From the NCBI GenBank assembly GCA_903925435.1, contig CAIYFF010000447.1:1-14254 (forward strand): a stretch of DNA of 14,254 nucleotides. The letters are read 5' to 3'. The DNA is from an uncultured Planctomycetota bacterium. GTDB taxonomy: Bacteria; Planctomycetota; UBA1135; UBA2386. The translations under genes were made by a program, and so were the position numbers. A model generated the notes under the pieces. The model was not told the origin of the DNA and made no database searches. It saw nothing but the letters and a program-made list of their open reading frames with translations. Shown piece after piece: positions 6,031 to 14,017 of the stretch; position 1 is the first letter of the stretch, and every line of letters starts with the position of its first letter.

Positions 6031-6412
6031 TGGTCGGATGGAGTTCTTGCGCGCGACGAAGCTCGCGCGTTCGGTCCATCTCGCATTGCAGAGCGTCGGC
6101 GTCGACGAAGACTGGCGCGCGCTCGATGTGACGACCGCTGTGCTCGCGGGTCTGCGCTCGCGGCGCGAACAGGTGTTGCTCGAAGGCGCCCCCGTGCTCA
6201 GCACGATCGAGCTGGCGTCTGCCGTGCAAGGCGTGTTGGTCGCCAACGGCCACGCTGCCGCAGCCGTCGCGTTCGAGGCGACGCAGAAGGATCGCGCGCT
6301 GCGTCGTGCGATGTTGTCGAGCCGAGGGCGTGGGTTGTCGATCGTCAATGAAGGTCCTGTGTCGCTGCCGCCCATTGGTCCGTCGTCCTCCAACCGTTTG
6401 ACGAAGGGCTGA
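5993..6412 (+). CDS. Stand-alone ATP-cone domain protein overlapping nrdR
   Basis: This 139-residue protein is essentially one ATP-cone, the nucleotide-binding regulatory domain otherwise found in NrdR and at the N-terminus of class I and III ribonucleotide reductases. The opening VKKRDGRMEFLRATKLARSV (9-28) matches the cone's KRDGR...F...K...A pattern. The middle (about 40-75) carries the expected helices, and the closing segment near 85-112 (ANGHAAAAVAFEATQKDRALRR) corresponds to the cone's final helix. There is no zinc ribbon, reductase domain, membrane span or signal. Residues 113-139 look disordered. The start is fixed by the ribosome-binding site GGGAGGG (5978-5984). It overlaps nrdR by 38 nt in another frame and ends 4 nt before smc. 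I infer that it binds ATP/dATP and may partner NrdR or reductase; I know no characterised function for such a single-domain protein. Confidence 0.85.
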   Translation: MKRRSEHLVKKRDGRMEFLRATKLARSVHLALQSVGVDEDWRALDVTTAVLAGLRSRREQVLLEGAPVLSTIELASAVQGVLVANGHAAAAVAFEATQKDRALRRAMLSSRGRGLSIVNEGPVSLPPIGPSSSNRLTKG

Positions 6413-6416
6413 TCCC

Positions 6417-9400
6417 ATGCGCCTCAAGCGTCTCGTAGCCCGTGGCTTCAAGTCTTTCGCCGACCGCACCGAGTTCGAGTTCGACTCGCGGTTGACCGGC
6501 ATCATCGGCCCCAACGGCTGCGGCAAGTCCAACGTCGTGGACGCGATCAAGTGGGTGCTTGGCGACCAGCGCGCCAAGAGCCTGCGCGGCACCGAGATGA
6601 CCGACGTCATCTTCAAGGGCGCCGAAGGCCGCGAAGCCATGGGCATGGCGGAAGTGACGATCACGTTCGAGGATCCCGAAGGGAAGCTCGAGGGTCGCAC
6701 CGAGATCGACATCTCTCGTCGGCTCACGCTCGAGAAGGAATCGACCTACCTGCTGAACGGCACGGAAGTGCGTCTCAAGGACGTGCGCGACGTGCTGCTC
6801 GACACCGGTCTAGGAACCGGCGGCTACTCCGTGATGGAGCAGGGCCGCATCGACGCAGTGCTGTCCGCAAACCCGGAGGCTCGTCGCGCGATCTTCGAGG
6901 AAGCGGCCGGCATCTCGCGGTTCAAGCTGCAGAAGAAGGAAGCGCTGCGCAAGCTCGAGCGCACCGACCAGAATCTCGCTCGCGTCACCGACCTGTTGGA
7001 GGAGCGCAGCCGCCGCATTCGCAGCCTGCGCATCCAGGCCGGCAAGGCTCGTCGCTTCCAAGAACTGCAAGCCGCGTTGCGCGACCTGCGCGCCGCGATT
7101 GCGGTGATCGAGGGCACCGAGTTGCGAAGTGCGTTGCACGACCAACGCGCGCGACTTGCGGAGCTCGAAATCGCGCTCGACACGGCGATCTCTCGCCGCG
7201 AGGAATTCGTCGATCGCGTCGCGGAGACGGATGCGACCATCGCGCAGTGCGCAGAAGCGCTGGAGTCGGCGCGCGCAGAATGCCACCGAGTCCGTGGCGA
7301 ATTGAACACGCAGCGCGAACGCGCCCAGTCGCAAGCGCAGCGTCGCGATGACTTGCGCGCCGAGGCCGAACGCGGCCGAGCGCGTGGTCAAACTTTGGCG
7401 GGCCAGCGCATGGAGCGCGGCAGCTCGCTCGAAGCGGCTCGCGACGAACTCACTGCGCGCGAAGAGGAGGCTGTCGATCTCGGGCGCCAGCTGGAAGAGC
7501 AGCGCGCGGCGGCAGGCGAGGCTCAGCGCAGCTTGCGAGCGCTGAGCTCGGAGCGTGAAGCGATTCGCTCGGAGTTGCTCGAGTTGCTGCATGCGCGCAC
7601 CCGCGCACGCAACGCAGCGGCGGATCAAGAAGCCCGTCTCGGTTCGGCGCGCGGACGCAGCAGCAAGCTTGAAGAGCGCCTTGCCGTGGTTTCGCGCGAG
7701 TCCGCAGAGTTGCAGACCCAGCGCGACAGCCTCGAATCGGACCGCACATCGTTCCTCACGCGCGAGCGGTTCCTGCGCGAGCGCGAAGAGCGCGTCCTTG
7801 TCGACTTGCGCGATGCCGACGGCGAAGCCGCGGAGCTTGCCAGCGTCGAGTCCGAATTGCGGCGCGAGTTCTCGGAGGTCGATGGCCGCCGCCAAGCGCT
7901 CGTCGCAATGGAGGCACAGTTCGAAGGCCTCGACCAAGGGCCCAAGCACGTGCTCTCGACGAAGCCGGATGGGCTGCGTGGCCGGCTCGTCGATCTGCTG
8001 GAGATCGACCTCCAGCACAGCACCGCGCTCGAAGCGGCGCTCGGCTCTTACGTGCAAGCGCTCGTCGTGGACACGCGCGCGAACGCTGGCCGCATCATCC
8101 AAGAGCTGCAGGAGAAGCGGCTCGGCCGCGTGCTGCTGCTCGTCGAGGAAGAGTTCGCCGCGGAGCCCACAGTCGGCTCCTTCCTGCCATTGCCGGCTTC
8201 TGCGCGTTCGCTGTTCGACCTCGTTCGTCCGGCGGGCAGCGGCGACGCGAGCCGTCGCATGTTGGCGTGGTTGCTGCGGGGCGTCGTGCTCGTCGAGTCG
8301 CTGGAGCAGGCGGATGCGACTCGCGCCGACCTTTGCTTCGTGACGCCTTCGGGCCAACTGCTGTGCGGGCCGCGCGTCGAGGGTGGCCACACTGCCGAAG
8401 GGCAAGCCGGCCTCGTCGTCCGCCGTTCGCAGATCCAAGAACTGCAAGTCGCGGTCGATGCGGTGTCGCAGAAGTTGGCGTCGTTGCAGGGTGGCAAGGA
8501 GCGCGCGGTGTCGCGCGTCGATCGTCTGAAGGCAGAGTCCCGTCTTGTGGGCGCTGCGCTGCAAGATGCGCGGCGCAACTTGCAGGGCGCCGAAGCGCAG
8601 CTCTCGCGCGTGGTCGCGAGAGCGGTGGACGTTGCCAAGGAATCAGGCGAGCTCGAACGCGAAGCGGACGAGCTGGCGTTCACGATGGCTCGCGCGAAGG
8701 CGATCCTCGGCAAGGCGCTGTGCAATCAGCATCTGCTGTCGCTGCGCGAGCAGCGCCGCGCCGAAGTCGAGGCGGGCATGAGCGACCGGATCGCTGCGGC
8801 GGAGTCCGTCTCGAACGACGCGTCGCGCGCCGAGCAAGACCTGCGCCTGCAACAAGCGAAGATCCAGGAGGGTCGCGAAGGCCTTCTCCGAACGATTCGC
8901 ATGCACGAGGAAGCGCTGCGCGAGATCGACTCGGCGCTGGAAGAGTTGGCGGACTCGGTGCAGAAGAACGAAGACGGCGCTTCGCGGGCCGAGACCGAGG
9001 CGATGCGCTTCGAAGAGACCGCGAATGCGCTCGATGACCAGCTCGTCGAACTGGAGGAGCGCCGCACCGAGGCGGACTCGCAACACGACTCTGCGCGCCA
9101 GCAGCATCGTCAGGCGCAGCAGGACTTGACGCAGTGCGACCATCTCGTGCGCAACGCGGGCGAGTCGATGAACAAGAAGAAGCTCGAGGTCGTCGACCTC
9201 GACCATCGCTTCTTGCGCCTCGAGGATCGCCTTCGCGAGGAGACCGGCATCGAATTGATGCGCTGCCTCGGCGACGTCACGGGGCTCGGCATCGAGTTCG
9301 TGGACGACACCATTGGGCCGATCGCCAAGGAAGGCATGGCCGAGACGCTGCAGGGGCCGCCGCTGCCGCCGTCCGTCGTTGCGCATCACTACGGCATGTC

Positions 9401-10169
9401 GCGCCTGTGGGAGACCGATGGCTTCGATGCCCCGGAGACGCGCCGCGAGATCCAGGTTCTGCAAAGCCAGAAGGACCGCCTCGGCGCCGTCAACCTCGAT
9501 GCAGTCGCCGAGTTGGATGCCGAGGAGGGCCAGTTCGGCACGCTGGAGCAAGAGGTGCAAGACCTCAAGGAAGCCCGGCGCGCGTTGATGGATGCTCTGC
9601 GCAAGCTCGAGGTCGAGTCGAAGACCTTGTTCGAGCAGACGTTCGCGGAGGCGCGGAAGAACTTCCAAGACATCTTCCGCAAGCTGTTCCAAGGCGGAAA
9701 GGCGGACATGTTCCTCCACGAGACGGATGACCTGCTCGAAGCGGGCATCGAGATCGTGGCGCAGCCGCCTGGCAAGCAACTGCAGTCGATCAACCTGCTG
9801 TCCGGTGGCGAGCGCTCGTTGACCGCAGTCGCGATCTTGTTCGCGCTGTTCAAGGTTCGTCCGTCGCCGTTCTGCATCCTCGACGAAGTGGATGCCGCGC
9901 TCGATGAGACCAACGTCGAACGCTTCCTGCGCGTGCTGCGCGATTTCACGCACGACACTCAGTTCTGCATCGTGACACACCACAAGCGCACGATGGCGGA
10001 TTGCCAGGCGCTCTACGGCATCACGATGCAGCGACGCGGCGTCAGTTCGCGCATCGCGGTGTCGCTCAGCGAAGTGGACAGCTTCCAGAGCGGCGGCCCG
10101 GCAGCGGCGAAGCCCGATCCGGCGCGCAAGCAGCGCATCGCTGGCGAAGAGGCAGTCGGCTTCGGCTGA
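6417..10169 (+). CDS. smc: Chromosome segregation protein SMC
   Basis: SMC is the ATPase core of the bacterial condensin complex with ScpA and ScpB, acting on the nucleoid. All landmarks are present in order: the LKRLVARGFKSFAD start, Walker A GPNGCGKSN (31-39), EQGRID near the Q-loop, EEAAGISRFK, and a long N-terminal coiled coil with heptad-like R/E/L/A runs to about residue 500. The hinge spans about 504-665, from FEGLDQGPKHVL to GGHTAEGQAG (656-665). The C-terminal coil follows to about 1080. The signature is LSGGERS (1128-1134), Walker B FCILDEVDAALDE (1152-1164) and the switch VTHHKR (1186-1191). At 1250 residues it is somewhat longer than the usual 1170-1190. AAGGG at 6404-6408 is well placed for the ATG at 6417. 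scpA and scpB are not in the window. Confidence 0.97.
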   Translation: MRLKRLVARGFKSFADRTEFEFDSRLTGIIGPNGCGKSNVVDAIKWVLGDQRAKSLRGTEMTDVIFKGAEGREAMGMAEVTITFEDPEGKLEGRTEIDISRRLTLEKESTYLLNGTEVRLKDVRDVLLDTGLGTGGYSVMEQGRIDAVLSANPEARRAIFEEAAGISRFKLQKKEALRKLERTDQNLARVTDLLEERSRRIRSLRIQAGKARRFQELQAALRDLRAAIAVIEGTELRSALHDQRARLAELEIALDTAISRREEFVDRVAETDATIAQCAEALESARAECHRVRGELNTQRERAQSQAQRRDDLRAEAERGRARGQTLAGQRMERGSSLEAARDELTAREEEAVDLGRQLEEQRAAAGEAQRSLRALSSEREAIRSELLELLHARTRARNAAADQEARLGSARGRSSKLEERLAVVSRESAELQTQRDSLESDRTSFLTRERFLREREERVLVDLRDADGEAAELASVESELRREFSEVDGRRQALVAMEAQFEGLDQGPKHVLSTKPDGLRGRLVDLLEIDLQHSTALEAALGSYVQALVVDTRANAGRIIQELQEKRLGRVLLLVEEEFAAEPTVGSFLPLPASARSLFDLVRPAGSGDASRRMLAWLLRGVVLVESLEQADATRADLCFVTPSGQLLCGPRVEGGHTAEGQAGLVVRRSQIQELQVAVDAVSQKLASLQGGKERAVSRVDRLKAESRLVGAALQDARRNLQGAEAQLSRVVARAVDVAKESGELEREADELAFTMARAKAILGKALCNQHLLSLREQRRAEVEAGMSDRIAAAESVSNDASRAEQDLRLQQAKIQEGREGLLRTIRMHEEALREIDSALEELADSVQKNEDGASRAETEAMRFEETANALDDQLVELEERRTEADSQHDSARQQHRQAQQDLTQCDHLVRNAGESMNKKKLEVVDLDHRFLRLEDRLREETGIELMRCLGDVTGLGIEFVDDTIGPIAKEGMAETLQGPPLPPSVVAHHYGMSRLWETDGFDAPETRREIQVLQSQKDRLGAVNLDAVAELDAEEGQFGTLEQEVQDLKEARRALMDALRKLEVESKTLFEQTFAEARKNFQDIFRKLFQGGKADMFLHETDDLLEAGIEIVAQPPGKQLQSINLLSGGERSLTAVAILFALFKVRPSPFCILDEVDAALDETNVERFLRVLRDFTHDTQFCIVTHHKRTMADCQALYGITMQRRGVSSRIAVSLSEVDSFQSGGPAAAKPDPARKQRIAGEEAVGFG

Positions 10170-10218
10170 GCCCGGAGCCGCATTTGCTTTCGGCCATCCT
10201 GCCTGTCTGCTCTTCGCG

Positions 10219-10968
10219 ATGAGTTCGCGTAACGGCGTGTGCGTGGTGGTTGGCGCAAGCTCGGGCATCGGGCTTGCGATCGCGCGAAGGCTCTGTCTCG
10301 AGGGCCGCAAGGTCGCGATGCTCGCGCGACGTCCGCGCGAGCTGGAAGCGATGGCGGCCGCCATCGACGACGCGCTCGGTCGCAAAGCAGCGCATGCATA
10401 TGTGCACGACGCGTCGGACCTCGATGCAGCAGAGTCGCTGTTTGTGCGCATCGAGCAAGAACTCGGAGAGGTCGACGAGCTGCACTACGTTGCCGGCGTG
10501 ATGCCCGAAGTCGCGATCGACGAGTTCGATCTCGGCAAAGACCGCATGCAGATGCAAGTCAACGCGCTCGGCTGCATGGCGTGGGCCAATGCCGCGGCGC
10601 GCAGGTTCTTGCCGCGCAAGAAGGGCCTGATCCTCGGCGTGAGTTCGGTTGCCCAGGATCGCGGCCGTTGCGGTCGCCCGGGCTACAACGCGAGCAAGGC
10701 TGCGATGGACACGTTCCTCGAAGGCCTTCGCAATCGACTGTGGCGCCATGGCGTGCAGGTGACGACGGTCCGGCCCGGTTTCGTCGAGACTCCGATGACG
10801 CAAGGCCTCGCTCTCAAGGGCGCCATCTCCGCCGACCGCGCCGCACAACTTGCGCTGGCTGCGCGCGACCGAGGTCGTTCGATCGTCTATGTGCCGGGCA
10901 AGTGGCGTCTCATCATGTTCGTGATCCGCAACATCCCTTCGGTGTTGTTCCGTCGCCTGTCGATCTGA
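10219..10968 (+). CDS. DprE2-like short-chain dehydrogenase/reductase
   Basis: A classical SDR of 249 residues. The NAD(P)-binding motif is GASSGIG (12-18), and the active site has S143 and Y156-N-A-S-K160 (YxxxK). Family assignment goes further at the C-terminus. RPGFVETPM, then an 'AAQLALAARDRGRSIVYVPGKW' region and the ending RNIPSVLFRRLSI (237-249) align closely with my memory of mycobacterial DprE2, which ends RHIPRSIFRKLPI. DprE2 reduces polyprenyl-phosphoryl-2-keto-erythro-pentose with NADH to the arabinofuranose form. The next gene, 16 nt downstream, encodes the matching DprE1-like oxidase, which makes the assignment much stronger than the SDR fold alone. In mycobacteria the order is dprE1-dprE2; here it is reversed. 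The gene starts 49 nt after smc and may share its transcript. No clear Shine-Dalgarno sequence precedes the ATG. The true sugar substrate is untested. Confidence 0.85.
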   Translation: MSSRNGVCVVVGASSGIGLAIARRLCLEGRKVAMLARRPRELEAMAAAIDDALGRKAAHAYVHDASDLDAAESLFVRIEQELGEVDELHYVAGVMPEVAIDEFDLGKDRMQMQVNALGCMAWANAAARRFLPRKKGLILGVSSVAQDRGRCGRPGYNASKAAMDTFLEGLRNRLWRHGVQVTTVRPGFVETPMTQGLALKGAISADRAAQLALAARDRGRSIVYVPGKWRLIMFVIRNIPSVLFRRLSI

Positions 10969-10984
10969 GGCTCTGACGTTTCGC

Positions 10985-12400
10985 ATGACGATCCCCTGGA
11001 ACGACGAATTCGTGCGCGGCTGGGGCATGGCCGTCGGCGGTCCCTCGCGGGTGCTGCGGCCGGAGACCAAGGAGCAGGTCGCCGACGCGTTCGCGGATGT
11101 GCGCGCGCGCAATGGCTCGATCGCGCTGCGCGGATCGGGTTGCAGTTACGGCGATGCCGCGATCTGCAGCGGCGGACACGTGCTCGATCTGTCGCGGATG
11201 AATCGGATCCTCGACTTCGATCCGCTCACGGGCGTGGCCAGGTGTGAACCGGGCGTGACGATCCGCGACTTGTGGCGCACGTCGATCCAATACGGGTTCT
11301 GGCCCAAGGTCGTGTCCGGCACGATGGCGGTGTCCGTTGGTGGCGCCGCGTCGATGAACATCCACGGCAAGAACAACTACGCCGTGGGTTCGTTCGGCGA
11401 GGGCATTCGCAGGTTCTCGCTGCTGGTCGCGGACGGCTCGGTGCTCGAATGCTCGCGCACGCAGAACGCTGACCTATTCCATGCGGCCATCTCCGGCTTC
11501 GGCATGCTGGGCTGCTTCCTCGATCTCGACATCGAGTTGAAGCGCGTCCACTCGGGCCGCCTCCGCGTCGGCGCAATCGTCTGCAAGGACCTGGCCGACA
11601 ACCTGGAGACCATCGAGCGACTCCAGGGCGAGGCGGACTACCTCGTCAGCTGGATCGACCTGCATGCGAAGGGCGCAGCGCTCGGCCGCGGCGTGCTTCA
11701 TCGCGCGGACCAAATGAAACCCGGCGAGGATCCCGAAGGCGTGCGGTTCTTCGATCCGTGCTTGCAGGACGTTCCGACGACGATGTTTGGCCTCGTGCCC
11801 AAGGGATGGCTGTGGCCAGGCATGTGGGCCGCAGTGCACTCCGGTCAAGTTGGCCTCGTCAACGCGTTGAAGTTCTCCTTTGGGCCGCGCGAGCAGCGCG
11901 GGTCGCCCTACCTGCAGAGCCACGGCGCATTCCACTTCTTGCTCGACTATGTGCCGCGCTGGCAGTGGATGACGAAGCCGGGCGGGCTGATCCAGTTCCA
12001 GCCATTCGTGCCAAAGGCTTCTGCGGAGCGCGTGCTGCGGCAGTTGACGGAGACCTGCCATCGCGAGGGCATGATTCCGTATCTCGGCGTGCTGAAGCGC
12101 CATCGACCGGATCCGTTCTTGATGACGCATGCGGTCGATGGGTTCTCGATGGCGATGGACTTCGCCGTGCCGACGAGCAAGCGAAAGCGAGACGCGTTGT
12201 GGGCGATGTGCCAGCGGCTGTCCGACGTGGTGTTGGATGCTGGTGGGCGCTTCTACTACGCAAAGGACGCCTTGCTACCGCAGCCAGCGTTTGAGCGCGT
12301 GCACGGCAGCGAAGCGGTGCGCACGTTCCGCTCGCTGAAGGCTCGCTGCGATCCACGCGGGATGTTGCAGACCGACTTGTCGCGACGACTGATGGGCTAG
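10985..12400 (+). CDS. DprE1-like FAD-dependent polyprenyl-phosphoryl-ribose 2'-oxidase
   Basis: A 471-residue FAD-binding oxidase of the vanillyl-alcohol-oxidase fold, near the 461 residues of M. tuberculosis DprE1. The FAD-binding region has RGSGCSYGDAA around Y55, and VSVGGAASMNIHGKNNY around H127, equivalent to the flavin-contacting His132. GSFGEGIRRFSLLVADGS and GFGMLG also match DprE1. At the C-terminus, FYYAKDA (K427, equivalent to catalytic Lys418) and the final SRRLMG parallel DprE1's YTAKDS and ARRLELL. The position of Cys387, the benzothiazinone-reactive residue, is A390 here (GFSMAMDF against GWNICVDF). DprE1 oxidises C2' of polyprenyl-phosphoryl-ribose, the product passing to DprE2. 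The DprE2-like SDR gene is 16 nt upstream. Other oxidases of this fold are possible, but the local motif agreement is high. Alignment is from memory. Confidence 0.86.
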   Translation: MTIPWNDEFVRGWGMAVGGPSRVLRPETKEQVADAFADVRARNGSIALRGSGCSYGDAAICSGGHVLDLSRMNRILDFDPLTGVARCEPGVTIRDLWRTSIQYGFWPKVVSGTMAVSVGGAASMNIHGKNNYAVGSFGEGIRRFSLLVADGSVLECSRTQNADLFHAAISGFGMLGCFLDLDIELKRVHSGRLRVGAIVCKDLADNLETIERLQGEADYLVSWIDLHAKGAALGRGVLHRADQMKPGEDPEGVRFFDPCLQDVPTTMFGLVPKGWLWPGMWAAVHSGQVGLVNALKFSFGPREQRGSPYLQSHGAFHFLLDYVPRWQWMTKPGGLIQFQPFVPKASAERVLRQLTETCHREGMIPYLGVLKRHRPDPFLMTHAVDGFSMAMDFAVPTSKRKRDALWAMCQRLSDVVLDAGGRFYYAKDALLPQPAFERVHGSEAVRTFRSLKARCDPRGMLQTDLSRRLMG

Positions 12401-12412
12401 CGGATACCCGCT
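12399..12412. other. Small hairpin between convergent stop codons
   Basis: AGCGG (12399-12403), loop ATAC and CCGCT (12408-12412) fill the whole 11-nt gap between the oxidase stop and the stop of the minus-strand HEAT gene, touching both. A short symmetrical stem here could serve both transcripts, but neither side has a T-run. Confidence 0.3.
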
Positions 12413-13884
12413 CAGGGCATCAGGATCGCGCGCAACGCATCGGGCACGAACCGCTGGGCTTCGGCGGACAACGCGGGAAGCGCGGTTCGTCGCAGTGCGC
12501 GCAGCGCGGCGAGGTTCGATTCGACGCCCATCTCGGCTTGCAGCGCTTCGGCGCACTTCCTGCGCGCGCCCTGCGCATCGGCAGCGAGGAGCGTTGTCAG
12601 CATCGATGTGCAATCCTGTGCGTTGTTCGTCGTGCACGGCAGCGGGCATGCAGCCAGCATGGTGGATGCGTGCGCTTCGGACCGGAATGCCGATGCGAGC
12701 GCCGCGCGCGCAGCATGGGATGTCTTGCCTGCAAAGACCTCGGCGAGCGCATGCGAGGACACGTGCTGCCCCGTGCGCAGCAGCGCGGCCATCGCTTCTG
12801 CGCGCGTCGCCAGGTCGCGTCGCGCATCGAGCGCAGTCTCCTGGCATGCCGCGAGGAAGTCGCTGCCAACGGGGCTCGTCGTCGCTGCGAGGACCATTCG
12901 CTGGGCAGGCGCTGACAAATAGGGGAACTGCCGTTCGAGGTTGCGACGCGCAGGCTCGCCACCGAGGTGCAACATCGTGGCGACGCCTTGCTCGGCTTCG
13001 CCTGGATGCGCGCTGCGAATGGCCTTTTGCGCCATGTCGAGCGCTGGCGCGTGGCGCAGTTGCGAGAGGCATCGCAACGCCGCCGCTCGAACGGATGGAT
13101 CCGCGTCGGAGCTGGCGAGGCGAGCAATCGCGGACACGCGTTCACGCCCTGCTTGTTCGTGAAGTTGAAACGCGTGAAGCCCTGCAATACGAACCTCTGG
13201 CGCGGAGGCCGTGAGCGCTGGCTCGAACAGCCGCAGGTCGAGCGAGCGCTTTGGCGTTGCCAACGCAGTCAGCACGGCAGCCTTGGCCGCCGGGTCTCGC
13301 AGGGCAGCGTCCTTCGCGAGTCGCTCCAAGGCCGCCGCTGCATCGTCGCCGCCGCGATCGAGCAGGCCTGATGCCATCGCGAGCAGGATGTCTCGTTGGC
13401 GTTTGTAGCTGGCCTCGCTGAACGCAGCGAGTCGCTGGCTCAGCGCTTCGCTGCCGTGATCTGCTGGCAATCGACCGAGCGCAAACGCGGCTGCGATCAT
13501 CGTCGCATCGGTCTTTGCGCCGGGCTTCCCCATGGCGGTGGTCAGGGTGGACTCGGACCCCGGAGCGCCGAGGTAGCCCAGCGCGAGCAACCCAAGCGTC
13601 CTCGCCGTGGGCTCGCCTGAGTTCGCGACAGCCAGGATCTTGGGCAAGTGTCGCGGGTCCTTCGACGATCCGATCGCCAATGCGGCCTCGCCGCGAAGGC
13701 GTGGATCGGGATGGTCGAGGAATCGTTCCGCGTCGCGCAGCAACAGTGCCTGCGACGCGCGCGGGTCTTCCTGGGCCGAGACCAAGCACGCCGTGACCGC
13801 GACGGCTGCGCAGGCCGCCATGGTGCGAGCGAGATCGCCCAGTGCGCGAGCGGCGGCAGCGGCGTGCGGGGCAATGCGGCGCAT
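12412..13884 (-). CDS. Exported HEAT-repeat protein, function unknown
   Basis: The only minus-strand gene, convergent with the oxidase gene. From ATG at 13884 it encodes 490 residues. The N-terminus is basic (RR at 2-3), with a hydrophobic stretch at 22-36 and a VSA-Q cleavage site after residue 37. VTAC at 30-33 also fits a lipobox, so it is either periplasmic or a lipoprotein. An upstream in-frame GTG at 13962 would add 26 residues that look unlike a signal, so I prefer 13884; neither start has a Shine-Dalgarno sequence. From about residue 50 to 470 it consists of repeated pairs of Ala/Leu-rich helices with turns such as HPDPRLRGEAAL and DADPSVRAAALRCL, the HEAT/armadillo pattern. Such solenoids bind proteins. 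No catalytic motif is seen. Cysteines cluster near residues 405-420. The role cannot be predicted from the neighbours. Confidence 0.78.
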   Translation of the reverse strand: MRRIAPHAAAAARALGDLARTMAACAAVAVTACLVSAQEDPRASQALLLRDAERFLDHPDPRLRGEAALAIGSSKDPRHLPKILAVANSGEPTARTLGLLALGYLGAPGSESTLTTAMGKPGAKTDATMIAAAFALGRLPADHGSEALSQRLAAFSEASYKRQRDILLAMASGLLDRGGDDAAAALERLAKDAALRDPAAKAAVLTALATPKRSLDLRLFEPALTASAPEVRIAGLHAFQLHEQAGRERVSAIARLASSDADPSVRAAALRCLSQLRHAPALDMAQKAIRSAHPGEAEQGVATMLHLGGEPARRNLERQFPYLSAPAQRMVLAATTSPVGSDFLAACQETALDARRDLATRAEAMAALLRTGQHVSSHALAEVFAGKTSHAARAALASAFRSEAHASTMLAACPLPCTTNNAQDCTSMLTTLLAADAQGARRKCAEALQAEMGVESNLAALRALRRTALPALSAEAQRFVPDALRAILMP

Positions 13885-14017
13885 GGGGTTGGGTGGGAAG
13901 ATCACGGTAGACCGCGGCTTGCGCCGTTCGCATGGGGCGAAGGGCTCCGCGATCGGGCTCACGAGACGTGCTGTGGTCGGTTAGCCTCCCCGCCCCGGCA
14001 AAGTCCGTTCCCAATCC

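Noticed and set aside
4026..6393. Minus-strand open frames of 499 and 429 codons opposite mnmE, nrdR and the ATP-cone gene
   Set aside because: Both are antisense shadows of confidently identified genes, run across gene boundaries and show Arg/His-rich random composition.
6810..10451. Long open frames of 584 and 602 codons on the minus strand opposite smc
   Set aside because: They mirror the smc codon pattern in GC-rich DNA, are low-complexity Arg/Ala/Leu-rich, have no recognisable domain, and the plus strand is unequivocally SMC.
12495..13214. Plus-strand open frame of 239 codons opposite the HEAT gene
   Set aside because: The minus-strand reading has a signal peptide and repeated helices; the plus-strand reading is Arg/Cys-rich without motifs.
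13885..14017. Divergent promoter region between the HEAT gene and larC
   Set aside because: I looked for -35/-10 pairs on both strands and found none with acceptable spacing.
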